From assembly GCF_023028225.1 (NCBI RefSeq), contig NZ_CP095482.1, positions 1,364,001 to 1,428,000 on the forward strand: a stretch of DNA of 64,000 nucleotides, read 5' to 3'. Source of the stretch: Halorientalis litorea. GTDB lineage: Archaea > Halobacteriota > Halobacteria > Halobacteriales > Haloarculaceae. The notes below the pieces were generated by a model. The model saw only the letters and a program-made list of their open reading frames with translations, searched no databases and was not told the DNA's origin. This document shows, piece by piece, positions 15,983-23,919 of the stretch (positions within the stretch are counted from its first letter, which is position 1; the number at the start of each line of letters is the position of its first letter). The position numbers and the translations under genes were made by a program.

Positions 15983-16042
15983 ATGACGACACGACGCACG
16001 GAGCCGTCATCGGCTCACACGTACACGGAGGGATTCGCGTGA
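15983..16042 (+). CDS. Possible 19-residue bridging ORF between lysW and lysX
   Basis: A small ORF starting MTTRRTEPSS in the gap between lysW and lysX. Its TGA overlaps the GTG of lysX in GTGA (16039-16042), an arrangement used for translational coupling. A purine-rich GGTGGTAGG precedes the ATG. The hairpin at 16001-16016 lies inside it. It may only serve to carry ribosomes to lysX, or be chance. Confidence 0.2.
   Translation: MTTRRTEPSSAHTYTEGFA
16001..16016 (+). promoter_or_regulatory. Perfect 6-bp tetraloop hairpin before lysX
   Basis: GAGCCG, loop TCAT, CGGCTC, 22 bases before the lysX GTG. It is the third perfect 6-bp stem with a 4-base loop in the gaps of the arginine cluster. No T-run follows. 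Confidence 0.4.
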
Positions 16043-16953
16043 ACATCGGCATCCTCTACTCCCGCATCCGGAAAGACGAGAAGCTCCTCCTCTCGGAACT
16101 TCGTGACCGTGGCCACGAGGTGACAAAAATCGACGTGCGCCGCCAGCAGTTCGGCCTGACGGACCCACCCGCGGCCTTCGCGGACGTGGACCTCGTGGTC
16201 GACCGCTGTCTCGCCACGAGCCGGAGTATCTACGCCACCCAGTTCGTCGAGGCGTACGGTATCCCCGTCGTCAACAGCCCCGAGACGGCACAGGTGTGTG
16301 CCGACAAGGCGAAGAACAGCCTCGCGCTCGCCGGGGCGGGCGTCCCGACGCCCGAGACGACGGTGGCGTTCACCAAAGACGCCGCGCTTGAGGCCATCGA
16401 GGCCTTCGGCTATCCCTGCGTCCTCAAGCCCGTCGTCGGGTCGTGGGGCCGCCTGATGGCCAAAATCGACAACCGCAACGCCGCCGAGGCCATCCTCGAA
16501 CACAAGGAGACGCTGGGCCACTACGAGCACAAGGTGTTCTACGTGCAGGAGTACGTCGAGAAGGGCGGCGAGGACATCCGCGTGCTGGCGACGGACGGCA
16601 CACCAGTCGCCGCGATGGTCCGCTCGTCTGACCACTGGATAACCAACGCCGCGAAGGGGGCCGAAACCGACGAGTTCGGCCTCGACGAGGAGGCTCGCGA
16701 GTTAGTCGAGCGCGCCTCGACGGCGGTCGGTGGCGGCCTGCTCGGCGTGGACCTGATGGAAACCGAGGACGTTCCCGACGGCGAGTCGGGAAGCAGCCAG
16801 ACGGAGTCTGGCCCGCGGTACACCGTCCACGAGGTCAACCACACCGTCGAGTTCAAGGCACTGAACGACGCGAGCGACGTGGACGTGCCCGCCCGCGTCG
16901 TGGACTGGCTAGAAGACAAAGCCGAGAGCGTCGGTGCGGAGGTCGACCGCTGA
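16039..16953 (+). CDS. lysX: Glutamate-LysW ligase (ArgX/LysX, ATP-grasp)
   Basis: A 304-residue RimK-like ATP-grasp enzyme that attaches glutamate (or aminoadipate) to the C-terminal glutamate of LysW, the entry step of the pathway. Seen: MNIGILYSRIRKDEKLL, CVLKPVVGSWGRLMAKI, VQEYVEKGGEDIRVLATDG, and the metal-binding end YTVHEVNHTVEFKAL. The start is GTG at 16039. A hydrophilic insert (about residues 245-261, VPDGESGSSQTESG) is encoded by two back-to-back inverted repeats (16774-16812). Its TGA overlaps the argC ATG by one base. Confidence 0.92.
   Translation: MNIGILYSRIRKDEKLLLSELRDRGHEVTKIDVRRQQFGLTDPPAAFADVDLVVDRCLATSRSIYATQFVEAYGIPVVNSPETAQVCADKAKNSLALAGAGVPTPETTVAFTKDAALEAIEAFGYPCVLKPVVGSWGRLMAKIDNRNAAEAILEHKETLGHYEHKVFYVQEYVEKGGEDIRVLATDGTPVAAMVRSSDHWITNAAKGAETDEFGLDEEARELVERASTAVGGGLLGVDLMETEDVPDGESGSSQTESGPRYTVHEVNHTVEFKALNDASDVDVPARVVDWLEDKAESVGAEVDR
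16774..16812. repeat. Two adjacent inverted repeats forming an in-frame insert in lysX
   Basis: First CCCGAC-GGCGA-GTCGGG (16774-16790), then GCCAGAC-GGA-GTCTGGC (16796-16812). Together they encode the low-complexity insert. The second shares the core AC-GGA-GT with the inverted repeat in argB (18605-18623). Confidence 0.6.
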
Positions 16954-18008
16954 TGTCCGCGAACGGCGAACCCTCGCTGACGGCCTCCGTCGTCGGCGGG
17001 AGCGGCTTCACCGGCGGCGAACTCCTGCGGTTGCTGTACAAGCACCCGGAGTTCGAGGTGGTCCAAGCCACCAGTCGCTCGAAGACCAACAAGACCGTCG
17101 GCCACCAACATCCCAACCTGCGCGGGATGGACCTGCGGTTCTCGGACCCGGACGACCTCGACTCGGTCGACGTGCTGTTCGCGGCGACCCCCCACGGCGT
17201 CTCGATGGAGCAGATAGACGAGTTCCGTGACGCCGCCGGGACCGTCGTCGACCTCTCGGCGGACTTCCGGTTGGACACCGAAGCACAGTACGACGAGTGG
17301 TACGACGGCCACTCGCGGCCCGAACTACTCGCCGAGGCCGAGTACGCCCTGCCCGAACTCAACCGGGAGAACCTGCGGGGAGCGGACCTCGTCGCCTCCG
17401 GCGGGTGTAACGCCACCGCGACCATCCTCGGGTTGCTCCCGCTGTTGGAGGAGGGCGTCCTCTCGGGCGACGAGCAGGTCGTCGTCGACGTGAAAGTCGG
17501 GTCCAGCGAAGGTGGTGCCGGTGGCGGCGAAGCCTCCAGCCACCCCGAGCGGAGCGGCGTCGTCCGCCCCTACGCGCCGACGGGCCACCGCCACGAGGCC
17601 GAAATCGAGCAGTTCCTCGGCCTCGACGTGTCCTTCACCGTCCACGCGGTGGACATGATTCGCGGCGCGAGCGCGACGTGTCACGTCTTCCCCGACGGCC
17701 CCGTATCGAAGGGCGACCTCTGGGGAGCCTACCGCGGCCAGTACGAGGACGAACCGTTCGTGGACCTCGTTGCCGGTGGCGGCGGCGTCTACCGCTACCC
17801 CGAACCGAAGTCCGTCGCGGGCACCAACCGTGCGGAGGTCGGGTTCGAGTTGGACCCCGGGAACAAACGCCTCGTCGTGTTCTCGGCCATCGACAACATG
17901 ATGAAAGGGTCCGCGGGACAAGCGGTCCACGCCGCCAACGTCGCGCTCGACTTGGAGGAGACGGCGGGACTTGACATCGCAGGTCTACACCCCGTCGGTG
18001 CCCCGTAA
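16953..18008 (+). CDS. argC: LysW-glutamyl-phosphate reductase (ArgC/LysY)
   Basis: A 351-residue NADPH-dependent reductase making LysW-linked glutamate semialdehyde. The N-terminal Rossmann motif is VVGGSGFTGGELLRLL, the active-site cysteine lies in VASGGCNATATILGLLP, and the glycine-rich loop KVGSSEGGAGGGEASSHPERS with HRHEAEIEQ and VHAVDMIRGASATCH fits the ArgC/LysY group. The start ATG at 16953 overlaps the lysX stop (TGATG). The following gap of about 100 bases before argB is the widest inside the operon. Confidence 0.94.
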   Translation: MSANGEPSLTASVVGGSGFTGGELLRLLYKHPEFEVVQATSRSKTNKTVGHQHPNLRGMDLRFSDPDDLDSVDVLFAATPHGVSMEQIDEFRDAAGTVVDLSADFRLDTEAQYDEWYDGHSRPELLAEAEYALPELNRENLRGADLVASGGCNATATILGLLPLLEEGVLSGDEQVVVDVKVGSSEGGAGGGEASSHPERSGVVRPYAPTGHRHEAEIEQFLGLDVSFTVHAVDMIRGASATCHVFPDGPVSKGDLWGAYRGQYEDEPFVDLVAGGGGVYRYPEPKSVAGTNRAEVGFELDPGNKRLVVFSAIDNMMKGSAGQAVHAANVALDLEETAGLDIAGLHPVGAP

Positions 18009-18024
18009 CCGGAGTGATATTTCC

Positions 18025-18111
18025 ATGACTATCGAGAGACATTCCGACGTACGGACGTTCGCTGGCTGTGACTGTCGTCGTCACGTTCGCCACCGGAGGT
18101 GGCTCGCGTGA
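18025..18111 (+). CDS. Possible 28-residue bridging ORF between argC and argB
   Basis: A small ORF starting MTIERHSDVRTF whose TGA (18109-18111) overlaps the GTG start of argB in GTGA. It has seven arginines, four histidines and two cysteines (GCDCRRH). It spans almost the whole argC-argB gap in an operon whose following junctions overlap or nearly touch. Its arrangement matches the lysW-lysX bridging ORF, including the shared ending TCGCGTGA. A coupling role is inferred and chance is possible. Confidence 0.25.
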   Translation: MTIERHSDVRTFAGCDCRRHVRHRRWLA

Positions 18112-19001
18112 CCGTCGTCGTCAAAGTCGGCGGTGCCCGCGCGGTCGACCCCGCGGGCGCGCTCTCGGACGTGGCGTCACTGTCCGAGGACGGCGAAGAC
18201 GTCGTCGTCGTCCACGGCGGGTCGACGGCCGTCGACGAGACGCTGGAGCGGTTGGGCATCGAACCCGAGTACGTCGAGACGCCGAGCGGCGTCGTCGGTC
18301 GGTTCACCGACGCGGAGACGATGGAGGTGTTCGAGATGGTGTTCGGCCACCTGAACACGCAACTCGTCGCGGGCCTCCAGAGCCTCGGCGTGGACGCCGT
18401 CGGCCTGAACGGCGTCGACGGGAAACTCCTCCACGGCCCCCGGAAGTCGGCGGTCCGCGTGGTCGAAGACGGCAAGCGCAAGATTCGCCGCGGCGACCAC
18501 TCGGGCACTATCAAGGAAGTCAACGGGGACCTGCTAGATTCGCTTCTGGCCGACGGGTACACGCCCGTCGCCAGTCCGCCGATGGCTGGTGCTGATGACG
18601 GGCGCGAGGCACGGAGTGCCTCGGACAGCGCGAGCGGCGACGGCGGGGAGTCGCGAGCGGAAATCGTCCCCGTCAACACCGACGCCGACCGCTCGGCGGC
18701 GGCCATCGCGGGGGCGTTGGACGCCACGCTCGTCCTGCTGACGGACGTGGCGGGCGTCTACGCCGACCCGGACGACCCCGACACGCTCATCGAGGCCGTC
18801 GAGACGGGTGCGGACTGGGACCACCTCGAAGACGCGGCGGAGGGGTTCATGAGCCGGAAGGTGATGGCCGCCGAGGAGGCACTCGACGGCGGCGCGCCGG
18901 AAGTCGTCGTGGCCGACGCCAACGCCGACGACCCCGTGCTGTCGGCACTCGACGGCGACGGGACACACCTGTATCAGCGCGCGCTGGAGGAGTCACAATG
19001 A
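18108..19001 (+). CDS. argB: LysW-glutamate kinase (ArgB/LysZ)
   Basis: A 297-residue amino-acid kinase that phosphorylates LysW-bound glutamate. N-terminal MTVVVKVGGARAV, VVVHGGSTAVDETL, and the nucleotide-binding NTDADRSAAAIAGAL and LLTDVAGVYADPDDP are seen, with MSRKVMAAEEAL near the end. The GTG at 18108 lies 7 bases after GGAGGT (18095-18100) and is preferred to the in-frame GTG at 18099. A low-complexity insert (about residues 162-187, GREARSASDSASGDGG) is carried by an inverted repeat at 18605-18623. It overlaps argD by 4 bases. Confidence 0.93.
   Translation: MTVVVKVGGARAVDPAGALSDVASLSEDGEDVVVVHGGSTAVDETLERLGIEPEYVETPSGVVGRFTDAETMEVFEMVFGHLNTQLVAGLQSLGVDAVGLNGVDGKLLHGPRKSAVRVVEDGKRKIRRGDHSGTIKEVNGDLLDSLLADGYTPVASPPMAGADDGREARSASDSASGDGGESRAEIVPVNTDADRSAAAIAGALDATLVLLTDVAGVYADPDDPDTLIEAVETGADWDHLEDAAEGFMSRKVMAAEEALDGGAPEVVVADANADDPVLSALDGDGTHLYQRALEESQ
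18605..18623. repeat. Inverted repeat in the low-complexity insert of argB
   Basis: Arms CGAGGCAC and GTGCCTCG around GGA, a perfect 8-bp stem inside the coding region. The core AC-GGA-GT is the same as in the lysX insert (16796-16812), which points to a family of small palindromic inserts. Confidence 0.6.
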
Positions 19002-20137
19002 CTGGATTCGTATTCAACGAGAAACCCATTCAGATCGAACGCGGTGAGGGAGCGTACCTGTACGACGACTCGGGGCGGGAGTACCTCGACATGGGCGCGA
19101 GTTACGCCTGCGTCCCGTTGGGGCACAACCACCCCGCCGTCGGCGAGGCGGTCCGGGACCAGTTCTCGGACCTGACCTACGTACAGGCCTCCTATCCCGT
19201 CCAGACCCGGACGGACCTCTACGAACTGCTCGCCGACACCGCGCCCGCCGACGTGGACTACACGTGGCTCTGTAACTCCGGGACCGAGGCCAACGAGGCG
19301 GCCCTGAAGTTCGCCCGGAGCGCGACAGGGAACTCGAAGATAATCGCCACGATGCAGGGCTTCCACGGCCGGACGATGGGCGCGCTGGCGACGACGTGGA
19401 AGGACAAGTACAAGAAGCCCTACGAACCGCTCATCGGCGACGTGGAGTTCGTGCCATACGACGACCCCGCGGCCATGAGCGAGGCCGTCGACGACGAGAC
19501 GGCCGCGGTCATCGTCGAACCCGTCCAAGGGGAAGGCGGCATCAACCCCGCCAGCAAGGAGTTCCTCCAGACCGCCCGCGTCGAGACGGCGACCAGCGGC
19601 GCGGCCCTGATATTCGACGAGGTACAGACCGGGATGGGCCGGACCGGGTCGCTGTGGGCCTCGGAGTGGACCGACGTGGTCCCCGACATAATAACCAGCG
19701 CGAAGGGGCTGGGCAACGGCTTCCCCATCGGCGCGACGCTGTGCCGGGAGTGGATAGCCGAGAACTACGGCTCCCACGCCTCGACGTTCTCGGGCGGAGC
19801 GACTGTCTCTGCGGCCGCCGAGGCCACCGTCTCGACCATCGTCGAGGAGGACCTATCGGGCCACGCCGCCGACGTGGGCGCGTACCTGCAGGAACGCCTC
19901 GCGGAGGAACTCGGCGACGACGTGCGCGAGGTGCGCGGCGAGGGGCTGATGATAGGTATCGAGATAAAGCGCGGCGCGAACCGCGTGCTCAAGGAGTTGG
20001 CGCTGAACCACGGCGTCCTCGCGCTCCCCGCGGGCCGGACCGTCGTGCGCCTGCTCCCGCCGCTGGCCATCGAGGAGGACCACGCCGACGAGGTGGTCGA
20101 AGCACTGGCCGCGGTGCTGACGGAGGACGAGTCATGA
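18998..20137 (+). CDS. argD: LysW-glutamate-semialdehyde / acetylornithine aminotransferase
   Basis: A 379-residue class III PLP aminotransferase converting LysW-bound glutamate semialdehyde to LysW-ornithine. Seen: LCNSGTEANEAALKFAR, FHGRTMGALATTWKDKY, EPVQGEGGINPAS, and the PLP lysine region FDEVQTGMGRTG to IITSAKGLGNGFPIGA. The C-terminal GLMIGIEIK and LPAGRTVVRLLPPLAI match the family. The ATG at 18998 overlaps the argB stop by 4 bases (ATGA) and the stop overlaps argE by 4 bases, so the middle of the operon is tightly coupled. Confidence 0.95.
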   Translation: MTGFVFNEKPIQIERGEGAYLYDDSGREYLDMGASYACVPLGHNHPAVGEAVRDQFSDLTYVQASYPVQTRTDLYELLADTAPADVDYTWLCNSGTEANEAALKFARSATGNSKIIATMQGFHGRTMGALATTWKDKYKKPYEPLIGDVEFVPYDDPAAMSEAVDDETAAVIVEPVQGEGGINPASKEFLQTARVETATSGAALIFDEVQTGMGRTGSLWASEWTDVVPDIITSAKGLGNGFPIGATLCREWIAENYGSHASTFSGGATVSAAAEATVSTIVEEDLSGHAADVGAYLQERLAEELGDDVREVRGEGLMIGIEIKRGANRVLKELALNHGVLALPAGRTVVRLLPPLAIEEDHADEVVEALAAVLTEDES

Positions 20138-21219
20138 GCGAGACACGCTTCTCCAGCGGGAGCACCATCGACGTGAGCGGCGAGGCGCGGCAGTTGCTCG
20201 TCGACCTCGTGGACACGCCCTCGGTCACGCGCGAGGAACGCGAGTGTGCCGAGGTACTGGCGGGCTTCTTCGAGGACCACGGTCGCGAGGTGTGGATAGA
20301 CGAGGTGGGCAACGTCCGGGCACCCGCCGACGACGGCGTCCTCCTGACCTCCCACATCGACACCGTCCCCGGCGACATCCCCGTCGAGATTCGCCCGGCC
20401 GAGGACGGCGACGAGGACGCACTCTGGGGCCGCGGGAGCGTCGACGCCAAGGGGCCGCTGGCCGCGATGGCCGTCGCCGCCGTCCGCACCGGTGCCTCCT
20501 TCGTCGGCGTCGTCGGCGAGGAGGTCGACTCGAAGGGCGGCCGTTATCTCGTCGCGGACCGCGAGTCGGCCCCCGAGGCCGTCGTCAACGGCGAGCCGTC
20601 CGGGTGGGAAGGCATCACGCTCGGCTACCGCGGGTTGGTGGCGGGCACCTTCGTCGCCACCAGCGAGTCGGGCCACACCTCCCGCCCGGAGAACAACGCG
20701 ATTCAGGACGCCATCGCGTGGTGGTCGGCCGTCGAGGACGAGTTCGCCACCGACGAGTGGCAGGCCGTCTTCGAGCGGGTGACCGCAAAGCCCACCGACC
20801 TGGAAGGCGGCCTCTCGGAGGACGGCCTCTCCGTGGAGGCCACCATGTCCTTCCAGTTGCGGGTCCCCCCGGAGATGACGACCGGCGAGGTCATCGAAAT
20901 CGTGGAGGGACACGCCGACGTGGCCGACCGCATCCACTGGAAAGACGAGGTCGAACCCGTGATGATGAACCCCCGGACGGAAGTCGGGCGGGCCTTCCGC
21001 GCGGCCATCCGCCAGCAGGGTGCCGACCCCCGTCTACTCCGCAAGACGGGCACGAGCGACATGAACGTCTTCGCGCAGGCGTGGGACTGCCCGATGGTGA
21101 CCTACGGTCCCGGCGACTCGGACTTGGACCACGCGCCCAACGAACACCTCCCCCTCTCGGAGTTCGACCGCTCGGTCGACGTGTTAGAGAGTGTGGCCGA
21201 ACGGCTGTTGGAGGACTAA
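20134..21219 (+). CDS. argE: LysW-ornithine hydrolase (ArgE/LysK)
   Basis: A 361-residue M20-type zinc peptidase releasing ornithine (or lysine) from LysW. Metal ligands are visible in LLTSHIDTVPGD, WGRGSVDAKGPLAAM, VGEEVDSKGGRY and the C-terminal YGPGDSDLDHAPNEHLPL. ESGHTSRPENNAIQDAI is the typical dimerisation-domain start. It lacks any signal peptide, so it acts in the cytoplasm. The ATG at 20134 overlaps the argD stop by 4 bases, and argF follows after two bases. LysK and ArgE activity on the same carrier is known from other archaea, so dual use for lysine is possible. Confidence 0.93.
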   Translation: MSETRFSSGSTIDVSGEARQLLVDLVDTPSVTREERECAEVLAGFFEDHGREVWIDEVGNVRAPADDGVLLTSHIDTVPGDIPVEIRPAEDGDEDALWGRGSVDAKGPLAAMAVAAVRTGASFVGVVGEEVDSKGGRYLVADRESAPEAVVNGEPSGWEGITLGYRGLVAGTFVATSESGHTSRPENNAIQDAIAWWSAVEDEFATDEWQAVFERVTAKPTDLEGGLSEDGLSVEATMSFQLRVPPEMTTGEVIEIVEGHADVADRIHWKDEVEPVMMNPRTEVGRAFRAAIRQQGADPRLLRKTGTSDMNVFAQAWDCPMVTYGPGDSDLDHAPNEHLPLSEFDRSVDVLESVAERLLED

Positions 21220-21221
21220 CG

Positions 21222-22121
21222 ATGGGACGCTCACTGGTCGACGTCGACGACCTCTCGCGCGAGGAACTACTGACGGTGCTGGACCGTGCCGCGGACCTGA
21301 AGGCCGCCCACGCCGACGACGCCGGCGCGGGCAACGACGTGCTCGCGGACCGGACGCTGGGCATGATATTCGAGAAGCCCTCGACCCGGACCCGCGTCTC
21401 CTTCGAGACGGGAATGACACAACTCGGGGGCCACGCCATCTTCCTCGGCCCGGACGACATCCACCTCGGCCACGGCGAGCCAATCAAGGACACCGCTCGC
21501 GCCGTCTCGCGGTACGTCGACTTCGTGATGGCCCGCGTGTTCGACCACGCCGACGTGGTGGAACTGGCCGAGTACGCCACCGTCCCCGTGGTCAACGGAC
21601 TGACCGACGACGCCCACCCCTGCCAGACACTCGCGGACCTGCTGACCATCCGCGAGCAGATGGGTTTCGACGCCAGCGTGGTGTGGGTCGGCGACGGCAA
21701 CAACGTCTGTCAGTCGTTCGTCCTCGGTGCGGCGATGGTCGGGTTGGACCTGACCGTCGCCACGCCCGCGGGCTACGGCGTCGACGACGCTGTCCTCGAC
21801 AGGGCGGCCGACATCGGGGACGCCCCAGCGACGACCACCGACCCCGAGGCGGCCGTCGACGGCGCGGACGTGGTGTACACGGACGTGTGGGTCAGCATGG
21901 GACAGGAGGACGAACGCGAGCAGAAACTGGCCGACTTCGACGGCTTTCAGGTCACGCCGGAGTTGCTCGGGGACCGGTCGCTGATGCACTGCCTCCCGGC
22001 CCACCGCGGCGAGGAAGTCACCGACGCCGCCCTCGAAAGCGAGAACGCCGTCGTCTGGGACCAAGCGGAGAACCGCCTCCACGCTCAGAAGGGACTGCTG
22101 GCGTGGTTGCACGAGCAGTAG
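21222..22121 (+). CDS. argF: Ornithine carbamoyltransferase
   Basis: A 299-residue enzyme transferring carbamoyl phosphate to ornithine to make citrulline. The carbamoyl phosphate loop is FEKPSTRTRVSFE (residues 47-59), the QPLAD-type motif is DDAHPCQTLADL, and the ornithine loop VSMGQEDER and catalytic HCLPAHRGEEV are clear. Length is normal. It is the last gene of the arginine operon, and its product feeds argG and argH at the other end of the cluster. A T-run follows four bases after the stop. Confidence 0.96.
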   Translation: MGRSLVDVDDLSREELLTVLDRAADLKAAHADDAGAGNDVLADRTLGMIFEKPSTRTRVSFETGMTQLGGHAIFLGPDDIHLGHGEPIKDTARAVSRYVDFVMARVFDHADVVELAEYATVPVVNGLTDDAHPCQTLADLLTIREQMGFDASVVWVGDGNNVCQSFVLGAAMVGLDLTVATPAGYGVDDAVLDRAADIGDAPATTTDPEAAVDGADVVYTDVWVSMGQEDEREQKLADFDGFQVTPELLGDRSLMHCLPAHRGEEVTDAALESENAVVWDQAENRLHAQKGLLAWLHEQ

Positions 22122-22124
22122 CGG

Positions 22125-22130
22125 TTTTTT
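22125..22130 (+). terminator. T-run terminator after argF
   Basis: TTTTTT four bases after the argF stop, in the GC context CGG...CGCC, followed by a second run TTTTT at 22171-22175. Oligo-T runs of this kind end transcripts in archaea without needing a hairpin. Confidence 0.55.
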
Positions 22131-22240
22131 CGCCACCGAAAGACGCGGCGCGTCTGTCGAGCCCCGCACGTTTTTGCGCGAGCAGTAGGGTAGTTTTCAG
22201 TCGACCGCCGGTCTGAAGCCACCGGGGGTCGTAGGGGTAG

Positions 22241-22852
22241 ATGATGAGCCGACACACCCTGAATCGCTCGTGGGTTCGGTCCCTCCCTCGCAACCTCTGG
22301 TACGGGTACCGGCGGTACGTAGCACTCTCGGCCCTGTTGTTCGTCGTCGGCGGCGTCATCGGCGGCATCGTCGTGCAGTTCGTCGAGTTGAGTGCGATAC
22401 TGAGTACGGCCGGGTTCGGTGGCGAAGGCGGCGGGGAGTTCCCGGAGATAACGACGGCGTTTCTCGTGTTGAACAACACCGTCGCGCTCCTCGTGTTGGT
22501 GCTCAGCGGCGCGACGTTGGGGCTGTTGACGGCCGCAATCCTCCTGTTCAACGGCGCGCTCGTCGGTGCCGTGGTGGTCGTGACGGCGGAGACGGGCGGC
22601 CTGTTGGTGCCCGTCGTCGGTATCCTCCCCCACGGCGTCCTCGAAATCCCGGCCCTCCTGTTCGCCGCGTCGGTGGCGTTCCGGTTCAGCCACCACGTCG
22701 TGCTGGCGGCGACGGGGCGGCGCGAGGACGTGATGACAGACGAGGAGGCCAAGGAGGCCGCCGTCCTGACGGTGCTTGCGTTCGTCCTCGTGCCGATAGC
22801 CGCGTTCATCGAGGCGAACATCACGACGGCGTTGCTGGAAGGCGTGCGGTGA
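22241..22852 (+). CDS. SpoIIM (stage II sporulation M)-like membrane protein
   Basis: A 203-residue polytopic membrane protein of the SpoIIM/DUF95 family, widespread in archaea although they do not sporulate. Long hydrophobic segments surround the family core FLVLNNTVALLVLVLSGATLGL, and GILPHGVLEIPALLFAAS is the conserved P-H-G-hx-E-hP signature. A charged cytoplasmic loop (GRREDVMTDEEAKEA) precedes the last helix. An ATG at 22244 is equally possible. It lies alone between argF and a regulator gene. The archaeal role is not established. Confidence 0.85.
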   Translation: MMSRHTLNRSWVRSLPRNLWYGYRRYVALSALLFVVGGVIGGIVVQFVELSAILSTAGFGGEGGGEFPEITTAFLVLNNTVALLVLVLSGATLGLLTAAILLFNGALVGAVVVVTAETGGLLVPVVGILPHGVLEIPALLFAASVAFRFSHHVVLAATGRREDVMTDEEAKEAAVLTVLAFVLVPIAAFIEANITTALLEGVR

Positions 22853-22890
22853 CGGCCGCAAATATACGGTGAGGTGCAGGTAACGACCCG

Positions 22891-22897
22891 TTTTATT
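22891..22897 (+). promoter_or_regulatory. TATA-like box of the regulator gene
   Basis: TTTTATT about 28 bases before the ATG at 22922, which points to a leaderless transcript and supports that start over the in-frame codon at 22874. Confidence 0.55.
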
Positions 22898-22921
22898 CGG
22901 GTGGCGACCCAATCGCGGGCA

Positions 22922-23308
22922 ATGGCAGAGGTCGACCCCAAGCCCAACCGGTTCCGGGACCTGATGCTCGACGACGAACCAGGGTTCGAGGAGGTGCTGG
23001 CCTGCGTGTTCGGGATACAGGACCACGAAGTGCGGACGTACCTGACGCTGCTCGACCACCCCGAGCGGACGGTCCAAGAACTGGCGGACACGCTCGACCG
23101 CGACCGGAGCAACGTCAACCGCTCGCTCTCGACGCTCCGGGAGAAGGGACTGGCCGCCCGCGAGCGTCGCCTGCTCGACGGCGGCGGCCACGTCTACCAG
23201 TACACCGCCACGCCGATGCCGGCGGCCCGCAAGTTGATGCACGAGACGTTGGACGAGTGGGCCGACTACGTGCACGAGCGCATCGACGAGTTCGGTGCGG
23301 ACGACTGA
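22922..23308 (+). CDS. Winged-helix transcriptional regulator (TrmB/MarR-like)
   Basis: A 128-residue DNA-binding protein with a central winged helix: VRTYLTLLDHPERTVQELAD, recognition helix DRDRSNVNRSLSTLREKGL and wing ERRLLDGGGHVYQYTATP. It ends in a helical tail (MHETLDEWADYVHERIDEF) likely used for dimerisation. The N-terminal part lacks a ligand-binding domain of the long TrmB type. Start chosen from the TATA box at 22891. Its targets are unknown; the neighbours are a SpoIIM-like protein and a convergent membrane protein. Confidence 0.82.
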   Translation: MAEVDPKPNRFRDLMLDDEPGFEEVLACVFGIQDHEVRTYLTLLDHPERTVQELADTLDRDRSNVNRSLSTLREKGLAARERRLLDGGGHVYQYTATPMPAARKLMHETLDEWADYVHERIDEFGADD

Positions 23309-23317
23309 GGCCACGTT

Positions 23318-23833
23318 TCACCGGCCGACTGCGGCGACGGCACGGCGGACCCCCACCTCGGCAACCCCGACGACGAGAAGGGCGGCGGCCACGAGCGGAC
23401 CGAAAAAGAGAGCGTACAGCCCGAGCGGGTCCGACTCGCCCCGAACCCGGAGAAACACCCACTCGACGAGGACGGCCACTGCGAACAGCGCGGCGAGTGG
23501 CGCGTACAGCCGCTCACTCGCGTACAGGTACAACGGTATCGCGGCTTGGACCGTCAGGACGAGCGCGCCCAGGAGGAGGAACCCCGCGAGGACGAGGTGG
23601 TCCGCGACCATCGAGCGAACGAACGCGTCGGTGAGGAGGCGCGCCCCGGCCCAACTCCCGAGACAGACGAGGGCGTACGCGAGGCAGCCGACGGCGGCGA
23701 GGCGGCGCGGCGACGGGAGGCGGTCACGGGCGGCGAGAACGAGCGGCGTGACCGTGACGGCGAGGGCGACGAGACACGCGACGGCGGCGGTGACGGTACT
23801 GCTTCCGAGTGCGGGGTCGGGCGTCCCGGCCAT
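23318..23833 (-). CDS. Multi-pass membrane protein of unknown function
   Basis: A 171-residue protein with about five hydrophobic helices (VACLVALAVTVTPLVLAA, LAYALVCLGSWAGARLL, LVLAGFLLLGALVLTVQAAIP, LAALFAVAVLVEWVFLRV, LYALFFGPLVAAALLVVGVA) and few charged residues outside the loops. No signature motif was recognised. It is divergent from threonine synthase and convergent with the winged-helix gene, 10 bases away. Confidence 0.65.
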   Translation of the reverse strand: MAGTPDPALGSSTVTAAVACLVALAVTVTPLVLAARDRLPSPRRLAAVGCLAYALVCLGSWAGARLLTDAFVRSMVADHLVLAGFLLLGALVLTVQAAIPLYLYASERLYAPLAALFAVAVLVEWVFLRVRGESDPLGLYALFFGPLVAAALLVVGVAEVGVRRAVAAVGR

Positions 23834-23919
23834 ATCGGACCGACGACGGCAGGTGTCTTATAGGCTGGGCGGGGCCGAAACCCACCCACTTTTGCGCCCG
23901 GAAACCGTCGCGTCAGGCA

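Noticed and set aside
22111..22190. Partial direct repeat CGAGCAGTAG at the argF end and about 70 bases later
   Set aside because: Only about ten bases match, too short to claim a duplication in GC-rich sequence.
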